DNA of 28,082 nucleotides from Isotricha intestinalis (taxonomy: Eukaryota > Ciliophora > Litostomatea > Vestibuliferida > Isotrichidae). Below the pieces are notes generated by a model that saw only the letters and a program-made list of their open reading frames with translations, was not told the origin of the DNA and did not search any database. The stretch is taken from assembly GCA_023807065.1 (NCBI GenBank), contig JAJJLU010003841.1, positions 1 to 28,082 on the forward strand. Direction: 5' to 3'. Made by a program: the position numbers and the translations under genes. Every line of letters starts with the position of its first letter. The stretch's first letter is position 1. Positions 1-9,232 of this stretch are shown here, in pieces.

Positions 1-489
1 AATATTATCAATATCTCTCTTTTGGAATTCTTTTTGTAATTATATGAATTCATTATTATGAATTTTAATTACATTTGTTATCATTATTTAATTTATTTAA
101 ACAATTTTTTCTTATTTCCTTATAATAATATTAGTCATCATAACCCAAGAATAATTCCTGAAAGAACTATTAATGAAGAAATGATTTATTGAATTTATCA
201 AAATAATGAAAATAAAATATGATTGTACTAAAATTTAAATATATAATTATTATATTTTTTAATCAACAGAAAAATTGGCAATTACAGAGAAATAATTTTT
301 ATATAAAAAAAGAGTTTCTAATTCAAATATATTTCTTTAATTACTCGATAAATTTAATAGATAAGAATTAAAAAATTCTATTATTTAAATAATATTATTC
401 CTTAAGTAATTAATTATATTAATATAAATATTATTAATATTTAAAACTAATCTTATTTATTTCTAAAATTCCTTTCTATTCAAAAGAAT
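1..489. other. Intergenic, no supported gene
   Basis: This stretch lies downstream of the FtsX-type gene and is strongly AT-rich. On the plus strand a frame of about 49 codons (roughly 38-190) is open but has no convincing start and no recognisable family. On the minus strand bases 1-240 stay open only if TAA is read as glutamine, which the genes in this window contradict. I see no tRNA-like fold and no telomere repeat at the left end. It may be decayed sequence or the 3' flank of the permease gene. Confidence 0.5.
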
Positions 490-3400
490 TTATTCACTCA
501 ATCCTTTCATAATCTTTATCAAACTCATATGATTTACTTCATAAATAGGATAATAACTTCCCAACAATCCCATAACTAAACCAAAAGAAGTTAAAATAAA
601 ATATAATTTATAAGGAAAATTAAAAATAAAAGGTAATTCAACAAACATATCAAATTGCAGAATTAAAGTACAAGAAATAACAATTCCAATAAAAGTTCCA
701 GTTAAAATACTTGCAATGATAATTGAGGCAGCTTCATAAATATACATTCTTGTACTTTGTTTTTCATTAATTCCAATACTTCTCATAATCCCATATTCAC
801 ATATATTTTCTCTTATATTTGCATAAAAAGAAGTCCAAATTAAAAAAAAAGATAATATTAATGCTATTAAACCTAAAACAATAAATACATATTCCATTAT
901 TTTTTTTATTTTATTTGATGTTTCTATTATTTCATCTATAAAACTTGTTATTACTAAATCATCACCTAATAAATTTTTCATTTCAAAAAAAACCATTTCT
1001 TTTAATTTATTATTTGCTTTTTCTTTATATTTAATTGTTAATCCTTGTTTTCTTATATGATCAGGTGTGTGAGAATAAGCAATTGATTCATTTATTTTTT
1101 TTTGTAAATCCTCGTTTTTTTCCATTAACAAGTCTACTAATTTTTTTATTTGCTCAATTGAAGTATAAAAAGGAGAAAGTAAACTCAAAGTAGAATAAGA
1201 AGAATAGGTTAATGAACCAGGTAATTTATTTGCCATCCCTATTATTTTACAAGGATAAATTTGATAATAATTATATTTAAAATTTATTGAAGCTGGATTG
1301 TCTATACTTAAAGCCATTGTATCTCTTAAACCTTCTGCAGCTATAATAGAAAATTCATGATGAATTAAATTTTCAGAAAAATAAGGATTTATAGGATAAT
1401 TAATTGAATTTTTTTCATCTTTTTCAATTGGTAGAATTTCTTCTATATTTGGATTTAAAAATAATAATGAAGTTAAATCCACTTTATTAATTTTAGGTAA
1501 AATAGTATAATTTAAGTTTTTATTATATTCAGTATATGAATATAGATCTACATAACCTGATGTTAAAAAATTTTTATCTAAACCAATTATTTCTCTTGGA
1601 AATCTTGGAAAACCATTTAATGCACTTGATCGAGTTGATTTTCCAATAATATCACTTAAGGGAAAAGATCTAAAAGTATAATTTTCAATTAAATCAGGAA
1701 AATTTTTCATTGTTTTATTTAAATATTCTTCAAATAAAATTTGATTAATTGAATCAGTTTCTCCATTTAAATACCATAAAAATGCATCTCCACCCATTGA
1801 ACTTTCTGCTAAAGTTTGAATAAATGATACTATTAAATTTAATGTACATCCTGAAAATATAATAAATCCTAATGCTATCATAAACATTATTGATAATTTT
1901 TTATTTCGACGAGAATGACCTTCTAAATTTTTTAATACTACAAAATGAATATTTCTATCTTTATAAAATATTAAGAATATTATTTTTAATATGTTTCTTT
2001 CAAGGAATGGAATTATAATTTGAATCAAAACTATCATTCCTATTAACATTATTATTAATATGAACATCATAATTAAAATAAATATAGAAGGATTCATTAA
2101 AAGAAAACTTAAAGGAGCTAAATAATAAGTAATAAAACCCATAATAATTAATATTAAACTAGATATAAAAGCAGAAAGAGAAATACCTAAATTTTCTAAT
2201 TTAATCATATTAACTAATAAATTTCCTATTTTTTTATTGAATATAGTTAAAGTTTCTTTTAAATTACTATCCAAACATTTTTTAATAGGAAAATAAGAAG
2301 AAACTAAAGGAATACTTAATCCTAGAACAGTACCAAAAATAATATTACCTAAACTCATATTATAAGGAATAACTAAACCCGAATACCAATTTAACAAAAA
2401 TCCAATATATATATTACAAATATATGAAGAAACTAAACCTAAAACAATTCCTGGAATAGCGAAAATAATTCCTTGAATTAATATCATTGATATTAAATGT
2501 TTTTTTCTAAATCCTAAAGAACGTAACATTCCAAACTCATAAGTTCTTTCATCGACATTTCCTAACATTAAACTATATATTAATATAACACTTAATAACC
2601 ATAAAAAAAACATAATTCCATAAAATATATTTTGTAAAAATACTTTTGCAATTTCTATGGTTTTCATCATAGTAAATATTGGAAGAGTAACTTGAATTTT
2701 ATAATCAATTCCAAGAGAATTAGTAATATCAACACTTAAATCACTTATTTTAACTCTCATATCATTTTGATTTAATTTATATAAATCAAATTTATTATTA
2801 ATAATACCATTAATACTCAAAGCATATTTATTTATATTAAAATCTTTTAAAACATTCTTTGTAAATTCTATAAGGAAATCTTCTATAAATGGGATATCAA
2901 TTTTTTTTGAAATTAATTTAATTATTCTTATTGCATTATATTCTAAGTAATTATTCATATATTTTGAATCGATTGCTATTACATTTCCACTTGCACTAGG
3001 CCATTTTCCTTCTGTTGAAGAAACTTTTGTTTTTATTGTTAAATTTAATTGAAATGATAATAGATCTAATAAATCTTCATCTGTGAATTTTTCTATAAAA
3101 TTATTTAAATTAGGTAACTCAATTTCTATATCTTCTTCATTTGAAGTTTCTTTTAATATATTTTTTATATTTTCTGAAAAAGATAAATTATCATTTGTTT
3201 TATTATAATAGAAAAATTGGTTAAAAAGAAATTTAATTGGATTTTCGTCATTATCTTCTTTTATTATTTCATTTAATATTTGAACTACTATTTCATTATC
3301 TTTAGGAATCAAAAAAAATAATAGAGTTCTACTTATTGAAAAATCCATTAATTTGTTTATAATTTCTTTTTCATTTGTAAAATTAGAAGAAATATTAAAA

Positions 3401-4317
3401 ACATTTAAATGTTTCTTAATATTATCTAAAATAATTTTTCTAGGAATAACAAAAGTTTTTTTATCATTTAAATATTTATTTAAAAATTTCCTGATTAAAA
3501 AAGCTTCTCTTTCAATTTTAGTTAAATTTGCATAAAAAAAAGCATTATCAATATTATAATTATTATTATTCTTATTATCATTTTCATCATCTATATCATT
3601 ATTTTCATCCTCATAATAGTTTTCATTAGGATTAAAAAAATCTTGATTTTCAAATTTATTATATATTTGACTTGGTTGTAAAGCTTTAATTAATCCACTT
3701 AATTTAACATCTATTAATACATTATCTTGATTTTCACTTTTTAAACTTTTATATAAAGAATTACTAACATAACATTCATTTAAATTTAATCTTGGTAAAT
3801 GTAATTTTCTTCCCATTCCAATTTTATTTTCTAATTCAGAATTTAATATGATCATATTTGATTGAGCCCAAGTTTTTTTAATTAAATTACTTGAATTTCC
3901 CATTATCAACCAACGAGGAAGAACTCCTTTTAAAAATTTAATATTTTTTAATTTTTCTTGAATTTCATCAAAATTTAATAAAGAAAATGAAATATTTAAA
4001 TTAGTTATATTTTGATTTAAATCACTTGAATTTTTTTTTTCTTTTGCTTTATCAAATATATCTTTTTGGTCTTTTAAATCATTTATTCCAAATTGAGGAA
4101 GAAAAATAAAATCTGCTTCTGAAACTTGTTCTTCTGCTAATCTAATAAATATATTAGGTGAAAGAGATATCACATTATATAACATTGTTAAAAAAAAAAC
4201 TACTAAATATATTGAAACTAAACCTATTTTAAAAGCTCTTTGTTTTTTTATTATGTCTGATTTTAAGTATTTTAATATTACGTTTAAGTTCCCAAAAATT
4301 GATTGAAATAATGTCAT
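490..4317 (-). CDS. Two-module FtsX-like permease family membrane protein
   Basis: A 1275-residue membrane protein with two FtsX/MacB-type permease modules. Residues 28-50 form the first membrane segment. Residues 50 to about 550 are a long extracytoplasmic region with an Asp/Asn-rich insert near 235-255. Residues 555-690 form the first FtsX module, with the signature YEFGMLRSLGFRKKH followed by three hydrophobic segments. Four or more further segments lie at about 710-830. A second outer domain follows, and the last 150 residues repeat the FtsX module, including CEYGIMRSIGINEKQ. In bacteria such proteins work with an ABC ATPase in lipoprotein export or mechanotransmission. No ATPase is encoded beside this one, so its partner and substrate are unknown. 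The start is an ATG and the stop is TAA. No intron is needed. The family call is firm; the function is not. Confidence 0.88.
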   Translation of the reverse strand: MTLFQSIFGNLNVILKYLKSDIIKKQRAFKIGLVSIYLVVFFLTMLYNVISLSPNIFIRLAEEQVSEADFIFLPQFGINDLKDQKDIFDKAKEKKNSSDLNQNITNLNISFSLLNFDEIQEKLKNIKFLKGVLPRWLIMGNSSNLIKKTWAQSNMIILNSELENKIGMGRKLHLPRLNLNECYVSNSLYKSLKSENQDNVLIDVKLSGLIKALQPSQIYNKFENQDFFNPNENYYEDENNDIDDENDNKNNNNYNIDNAFFYANLTKIEREAFLIRKFLNKYLNDKKTFVIPRKIILDNIKKHLNVFNISSNFTNEKEIINKLMDFSISRTLLFFLIPKDNEIVVQILNEIIKEDNDENPIKFLFNQFFYYNKTNDNLSFSENIKNILKETSNEEDIEIELPNLNNFIEKFTDEDLLDLLSFQLNLTIKTKVSSTEGKWPSASGNVIAIDSKYMNNYLEYNAIRIIKLISKKIDIPFIEDFLIEFTKNVLKDFNINKYALSINGIINNKFDLYKLNQNDMRVKISDLSVDITNSLGIDYKIQVTLPIFTMMKTIEIAKVFLQNIFYGIMFFLWLLSVILIYSLMLGNVDERTYEFGMLRSLGFRKKHLISMILIQGIIFAIPGIVLGLVSSYICNIYIGFLLNWYSGLVIPYNMSLGNIIFGTVLGLSIPLVSSYFPIKKCLDSNLKETLTIFNKKIGNLLVNMIKLENLGISLSAFISSLILIIMGFITYYLAPLSFLLMNPSIFILIMMFILIIMLIGMIVLIQIIIPFLERNILKIIFLIFYKDRNIHFVVLKNLEGHSRRNKKLSIMFMIALGFIIFSGCTLNLIVSFIQTLAESSMGGDAFLWYLNGETDSINQILFEEYLNKTMKNFPDLIENYTFRSFPLSDIIGKSTRSSALNGFPRFPREIIGLDKNFLTSGYVDLYSYTEYNKNLNYTILPKINKVDLTSLLFLNPNIEEILPIEKDEKNSINYPINPYFSENLIHHEFSIIAAEGLRDTMALSIDNPASINFKYNYYQIYPCKIIGMANKLPGSLTYSSYSTLSLLSPFYTSIEQIKKLVDLLMEKNEDLQKKINESIAYSHTPDHIRKQGLTIKYKEKANNKLKEMVFFEMKNLLGDDLVITSFIDEIIETSNKIKKIMEYVFIVLGLIALILSFFLIWTSFYANIRENICEYGIMRSIGINEKQSTRMYIYEAASIIIASILTGTFIGIVISCTLILQFDMFVELPFIFNFPYKLYFILTSFGLVMGLLGSYYPIYEVNHMSLIKIMKGLSE

Positions 4318-4562
4318 TTTTTTTGGAAAGGGAATTTTTAAATAAAAAAATAAAATATTATTTTTTTTTTAATTTATTTTTTTTTTTAAATGTTTTTATT
4401 ACAATAAAAAAAAATCTTTGTAAAGGTTAAAATTTTTATATAATTCCTTCTTTTTGAAGTTTAATAATAAATATTATATACGATAATACATTAAATTATA
4501 ATCTTTAATCTTACCAAAAAATTAATATATATTTTGAATTCATTTACAATTTTTTTAAAAAA

Positions 4563-5969
4563 TTAATAATGACTGATAAAACTTCTTCTAAAACTAAAAT
4601 TATTAGTATTATTTTTTTCCTTTATACTATCATTATTATGTTCTAATGTACAATATTTTTTTCTTATTTTATCTCCTAACGAATTTTTTAAGATATGATT
4701 TCTATTTGAATTTTTTCTTAATTTAACAGATGGAATTATATAATCTAAATTTATTATTTTTTTTTTCTTCCTTTCCATTGATAAAAATTCTCTTTTAGAA
4801 TTTGTTTTTACAAAAATATTTAAATTGCTTAATTGAAGTCTATTCTTACTATCTTCATTTTCAAACTTTTTAGATTGGTATTTTTTAAGTTTATTATTGT
4901 TATTCAAAAATGAATTCTGAAAATTTAAATTATTGTTATAATTTTTAACACTTAAATTTCTAATATCTAATTTTTTCCTTCTGAAAATATTATTTAACTC
5001 ATTTATACTATTTTTTAAATCAAAATCTTCATTTAAAAAAAGATTTTTCTTTGGATTATTTTTTAATTCAAATTTATTTTTAAAAAAAGAATTATCAGTA
5101 GAAATCAAAGTAGAATCTTCTCTTATACTTAAAATTGTATCTAAATAATTTTCATTATTATTTAAATGTACATAATCTATTTTTCTTCCAAATTTTTTAT
5201 TTAATAACTCTAATAATTTATTTTGATTTATTTCTTTTAATTTTTCTTTATCATTAAATTTTTTATTAAAACTTTTGGAGATTTCATTATTAAAATAAAA
5301 TTCTAAAATATAAGAAACAATGTATTTAACTAATAAATAAGGATTATCAGAAATATATAATTCACCTTCATAAAGTATAATATCTTCAATAATTTTTAAA
5401 GACTTATAATAACTTTTTTCCAAATTTTCATTTTCAGAAAAAAATTGAGTTTGAAAAAAATCAGAATTGAAAAAAAAATTAAGAACATCATACATTGTAG
5501 TAACATTTAATTTATATTCTAATTTTTTCAAACAAAACATTTCATAAAAATTTATTTCACTTCTGGAAAAAGCATATTTAAAATTTGTAATTTGCATAAA
5601 AGTTTCACAAAATTTAATTAAGTTTGGTATTTTCGGATCAATTTCACAAAATTTACAAGCTATAATAAAAGAAGATAAAACAATTGAAGCGATTTCAACA
5701 TCAGAATTTATTTCATTATTATATAATATATAATCTAAATATATTATTGCTTTAAATGCTGTTTGTTCTTTAAATCTAAATATTTTTATTAGGTTGAATA
5801 TATCTTTTATAAAAGTTATTCTATTATTTATGAAATAATTATTTTCATTTAAGTTTAATAGTCTTTTTATATATATTGAATTTTGCTTTAAATATATTAA
5901 TAAAAGGAATTGAGATATTTCTTTGTTTATTTTTGATTGATATGGATTTTGAATAAATTTACAGCTCAT
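4563..5969 (-). CDS. Cyclin-like (cyclin box N-terminal domain) protein
   Basis: A 468-residue protein with one recognisable cyclin fold at about residues 50-165. The helix containing KAIIYLDYIL is followed by IVLSSFIIACKFCE, which corresponds to the cyclin consensus L-A-x-x-L-A-x-K-x-E-E, and then by a helix ending in EMFCLKKLEYKL. This matches the first cyclin box of CDK-binding cyclins. The second box is not clear, although residues 160-230 are helical enough to be a degenerate one. Residues 230-468 are Asn/Lys-rich low complexity and probably disordered. It would be expected to bind and activate a cyclin-dependent kinase, but the class (PHO80-like, B or other) cannot be assigned. Its ATG lies 135 bases from the divergent ATG of the eIF2B beta gene, so the two share one short promoter region. 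The stop is TAA. Confidence 0.78.
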   Translation of the reverse strand: MSCKFIQNPYQSKINKEISQFLLLIYLKQNSIYIKRLLNLNENNYFINNRITFIKDIFNLIKIFRFKEQTAFKAIIYLDYILYNNEINSDVEIASIVLSSFIIACKFCEIDPKIPNLIKFCETFMQITNFKYAFSRSEINFYEMFCLKKLEYKLNVTTMYDVLNFFFNSDFFQTQFFSENENLEKSYYKSLKIIEDIILYEGELYISDNPYLLVKYIVSYILEFYFNNEISKSFNKKFNDKEKLKEINQNKLLELLNKKFGRKIDYVHLNNNENYLDTILSIREDSTLISTDNSFFKNKFELKNNPKKNLFLNEDFDLKNSINELNNIFRRKKLDIRNLSVKNYNNNLNFQNSFLNNNNKLKKYQSKKFENEDSKNRLQLSNLNIFVKTNSKREFLSMERKKKKIINLDYIIPSVKLRKNSNRNHILKNSLGDKIRKKYCTLEHNNDSIKEKNNTNNFSFRRSFISHY

Positions 5970-6104
5970 TCTTTTATAATGTTTATTTAAAACAATGAAA
6001 AGAATAAAAATTAATTAAAACAAATAAAAAAAATAATATTTAATCTTAAAAAATAAACTCAATTAAAAAAATAATATATTTATTTAAAAAATTCAATAAT
6101 CTAA
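5970..6104. promoter_or_regulatory. Short shared promoter region, cyclin-like and eIF2B beta genes
   Basis: There are 135 bases between two divergent ATG codons. They are almost pure A/T with A-runs just before each start. Regulatory sequences for both genes must fit here or inside the coding regions. No specific motif is recognised. Confidence 0.5.
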
Positions 6105-7259
6105 ATGTCAGAATCTTTTGCATTACTTGAACACTTACCATTAACAGAAGACTTCAGAAAAAAAATTAGAAAAAAAGAATATGAAAGTTCTACAAAAATA
6201 TCAATAGAAACAGCAAAATTATTAAAAGACATAATTCAATATTCAATAGAAAATAAATTAGTAACTCATCATGAAGACTTATTAAATTTAATAAGAAATT
6301 TAGGTAAAAGTTTCATATCAATGGATCAATTACAGTTTTCTATAGGAAACATAGTAAAAAGAATATTATTTATAATAAGAGAAGAAGTTGATAAATTAAT
6401 TTCCTTTAGAGAAAATAATTCTGATTCAAAATCAAATTTAAAAAAATTAAGTAATGTAACTTCATTAAATTTACTAACAGATTATAAAAATATAAAAATG
6501 ATGACAAGAAAAGATTCTAAAATAGAAGAAGATCAAGAAAAAAAAATATCAGTATCAAATATAGAAAAAATATCTCCAGATATGATGAATAATATATTAC
6601 AAAATATAGAAGAATTAATAAGTGAATTAGAAACAACAAGTGATATAATAAAAGAAAAAGCAAATGAACATATAAATGATAATGATATAATATTAACAGC
6701 AAATCACAGTGATCAATTAGAAGATTTTTTCATAGAATGTTCAAAAACTAAAAAATTTAAAGTTATAGTTTCTAAAAGTTCACCTAAATTAAATGGATAT
6801 ATACAAGCTAAAAATTTGATAAAAAATGGAATAGATACAACATTAATAGAAGATACTGGAATATATAGTATAATGCCTAAAATAACTAAAGTTATTATTG
6901 GTACAAGAGCAATAGTTGCTAATGGTGGATTAATATCATATAATGGAATATATAATTTATGTTTATTTGCTAATATGTTTAATATTCCTGTTATAGTTGT
7001 TGGTGGTACTTTTAAATTAACTCCTTTATATGTTTTTGGACATGATACTTATAATGAATTTTTATCTCCTGATGTTATTTTTGGAAAAAATGTTAAGTTT
7101 AACGGAGATATTGGAAATATTAGGTTTAATGTTCCTGGATATGATTATGTTCCTCCTGAATTAATTACTATTTTTATCACTAATTATGGAAGCCAAAATC
7201 CTACTAATATTTATAGACTGTTTATGGAGTTGTATTCACAGGAAGATTATTTCCTATAA
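6105..7259 (+). CDS. EIF2B2: Translation initiation factor eIF2B subunit beta
   Basis: A 384-residue subunit of eIF2B, the guanine nucleotide exchange factor for eIF2. Beta belongs to the regulatory core (alpha, beta, delta) that senses eIF2 phosphorylation. Residues 1-105 form the N-terminal helical domain. Residues 105-165 are a Lys/Ser-rich insert. Residues 190-384 are the Rossmann-like C-terminal domain, with IILTANHSDQLEDFF, KFKVIVSKSSPKLNGY, the strand KVIIGTRAIVANGG and the signature YDYVPPELITIFITNYG near the C-terminus. The ending IYRLFMELYSQEDYFL matches beta better than alpha or delta. The length is close to the yeast and human proteins once the insert is allowed for. The start is the first ATG, in an A-rich context, and the stop is TAA. 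No intron is needed. Confidence 0.93.
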   Translation: MSESFALLEHLPLTEDFRKKIRKKEYESSTKISIETAKLLKDIIQYSIENKLVTHHEDLLNLIRNLGKSFISMDQLQFSIGNIVKRILFIIREEVDKLISFRENNSDSKSNLKKLSNVTSLNLLTDYKNIKMMTRKDSKIEEDQEKKISVSNIEKISPDMMNNILQNIEELISELETTSDIIKEKANEHINDNDIILTANHSDQLEDFFIECSKTKKFKVIVSKSSPKLNGYIQAKNLIKNGIDTTLIEDTGIYSIMPKITKVIIGTRAIVANGGLISYNGIYNLCLFANMFNIPVIVVGGTFKLTPLYVFGHDTYNEFLSPDVIFGKNVKFNGDIGNIRFNVPGYDYVPPELITIFITNYGSQNPTNIYRLFMELYSQEDYFL

Positions 7260-7933
7260 TTTTTAAATGGGTTTATATAGGTTTTAAAGATTTATGAGTT
7301 TTTTTATTCATTTTTTGTGATGAATGGAAATTTGATAGAAAAGAAATTTTTATAATAATTTTAAAAATTAAAAATACTTATATATTTTTATTGGAATTAT
7401 TTAAAAATATTAAATTATAGCTTATAATTTAATTAATATGAAGTCATAATATGATAAAGATTATTTAATATTTTCAATGGTTGTTTGAAATTTTTCTTCA
7501 TTTTCTTTATATCATAAATCATTTTAAATTCCTATCTTACTTTTTTTTTAATACTTTTTATCTTTCATTTTCTCAGAATGTTTAATATAATGTCTTTTTA
7601 AACATTTTTTATATTATTTAATGATTAATTTAAAAAATAAAATTATACTTTTTATATATAATTTTATTCAATATTTTTTTATACTTAATTATCATATTTA
7701 AATTCTATTTTTGATCTTGAAATTCTTTATATTTCTCTTTTTCTTAATCAAATTATAATTAGATCTGTGTCTTGAAATTAGATTTTACAAATATATTTTT
7801 TTGTTTTTCGCAACTCTTTTTTAAAAATATAAATTTAAGGTAATTTTCAAAAATAAATCTTTTCTTTTACTATATATATAGAACAAGATACAAATTATAA
7901 TATAAATATTTTAAAAAAGATTTTGGAAAATTT

Positions 7934-7969
7934 ATAGAGTTGTTTAAACTTTGAATAATGAAAAATTGT
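7934..7969 (+). repeat. Intergenic repeat block R1, copy A
   Basis: This 36-base block matches 27042-27077 in the same orientation at 34 of 36 positions by eye. The match begins ATAGAGT and ends AAAAATTGT. Similarity weakens after it, but a GATTATATGAATAAATT-like stretch follows in both copies. The match is too long and exact for AT-rich chance alone and points to a dispersed, decaying element. Confidence 0.6.
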
Positions 7970-8026
7970 CTATATTCTGAAGATTATATGAATAAATTGA
8001 ACATCTATTATTAACATTAAGGATAG

Positions 8027-8311
8027 TTAAAGCCATTAATCATAAAAATCTCATTTCCAAATAATATATCATATAACAAAAATAAAGGATATATTACAAA
8101 AGGAATTAATAATTACTCTATTTCAATAAGAAAAGTGAAATATAAAACATAAATTAATTATAGATTTTTCAATAGGAATAAAAAAGATGAATTAAAATAT
8201 ATTAATGTTTACTTTAAGGTTCATGATTTTCAGATGAAATATCAATTGAATAGTAATGATAATTATAAAACAATAAATAAAACAATTAAATTGACAATTG
8301 ATTTGGATTAA
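8027..8311 (+). pseudogene. Possible decayed coding fragment, unknown family
   Basis: One plus-strand frame runs from 8027 to a TAA at 8309-8311 with a single internal TAA at 8150-8152. There is no start codon. The two parts (about 41 and 52 codons) have a protein-like mix of residues instead of the Phe/Leu/Ile runs of surrounding non-coding frames. The part around GYITKGINNYSISIRK, followed by a basic stretch and KKDELKYINVYFK, vaguely recalls small DNA-binding domains of the AP2 type. That resemblance is weak and I do not assign it. No GT-AG intron was found that removes the stop and keeps the frame. Confidence 0.22.
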
Positions 8312-8417
8312 CAATTAATTTTATTTAACTTAAACTTTAGATTAAAATTATTTTTTTTAACACTCAAAATTTGAGCATTTCTAAGACCCACTCATAGATA
8401 AAAATATTGGTATCATA

Positions 8418-8512
8418 TATTATATAAATTTTGTTTTATTATTCAAGGAGTTTTATGAATTCAATTATTCCTTATTTAATTTCTTGTGTCAATAATGTTC
8501 ATTTTAGGAAAA
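8418..8512 (-). repeat. Intergenic repeat block R2, copy A
   Basis: About 95 bases that align to about 26888-26962, with one gap of roughly 15 bases and similarity that I judge near 70 percent by eye. The best-kept core on the minus strand reads CAAGAAAT, a short variable stretch, then AAATAAGGA. In one minus frame both copies spell LTQEIK, then TAA, then G, with a TGA at the same place upstream. The blocks therefore share an ancestor that was already interrupted or non-coding. Edges are approximate. Confidence 0.45.
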
Positions 8513-9232
8513 ACTGAATTCTAATCAAATAAATTTATTTTTATATGTTAAAATAAGTTGATTGAGTTTGTTTCTACCAAAAATATTTGTAATTAACTTA
8601 TATCTTTCTCTATTAAAAATTTCATTGAAGAATTTAATCTAAAATTTTAAAAAAAAATATATAATAAAAAATAAAAAATGAAATTAATTTGGGGAGTTAT
8701 TTAAGAAATAATATGAATTAATGAAATAGATTTAAAATATTTTGAATTTTTATAAGTTAACAAATTTGTTTTTATGTTTCTTATTATTTTTATTTTGTTT
8801 AAATTATTATATGCTTGAAAAAATTAGTTTTTAATAGAGTTAAAAAAATAGAAATAAAATTTAAAAAAGAAAAAATAAAGGAATAAAATTCAGATATTCG
8901 TTAAATCAAAAATAATTGAAAAAAAGTATTCAAGAATAATAAATCTAAGATATATAATTATAAATATTAGAATCAAACAAGAAATAAAATATTAAAATTC
9001 AAATATCCTATTTTTAATAAAATTTATTTTAGATAATTTTTAATATTATTAAAAAAATTAATTATATGAATGTAAAGGATAAATAAACATATTATAAAAA
9101 AATGATAAATAATTCAATATGAGAGAGTTTATATTATTCCTTTAATTGAATTCTTCAAAAAAAAAAACATTAATTAATTTAGAGAAAAATAATAAAAAAA
9201 ATTCTAATTTTAATAATAATTTAAATTAATAA

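Larger units (their letters stand above)
7260..9232. other. Long gene-poor stretch with decayed sequence and repeat blocks
   Basis: Almost 2 kb between the 3' ends of eIF2B beta (plus) and CCDC93 (minus) with no intact gene. It contains a possible pseudogene fragment at 8027-8311 and two blocks (7934-7969 and about 8418-8512) that recur in the other long gene-poor stretch near 26.9-27.1 kb. Stops are dense in all frames elsewhere. No tRNA or other RNA gene is recognised. Because both flanking genes end here, promoters are not expected inside it. Confidence 0.6.

Noticed and set aside
1..240. Minus-strand frame open across 240 bases if TAA is read as Gln
   Set aside because: All confident genes end in TAA, followed by clearly non-coding sequence, so TAA is a stop here. 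The open frame is probably chance in AT-rich DNA.
8418..8512. Transposase-like helix (LTQEIK then a stop then G) in repeat R2
   Set aside because: Both copies carry TGA and TAA at the same positions, and the similarity also extends in other frames. Coding cannot be shown and the motif is too short to name a family.
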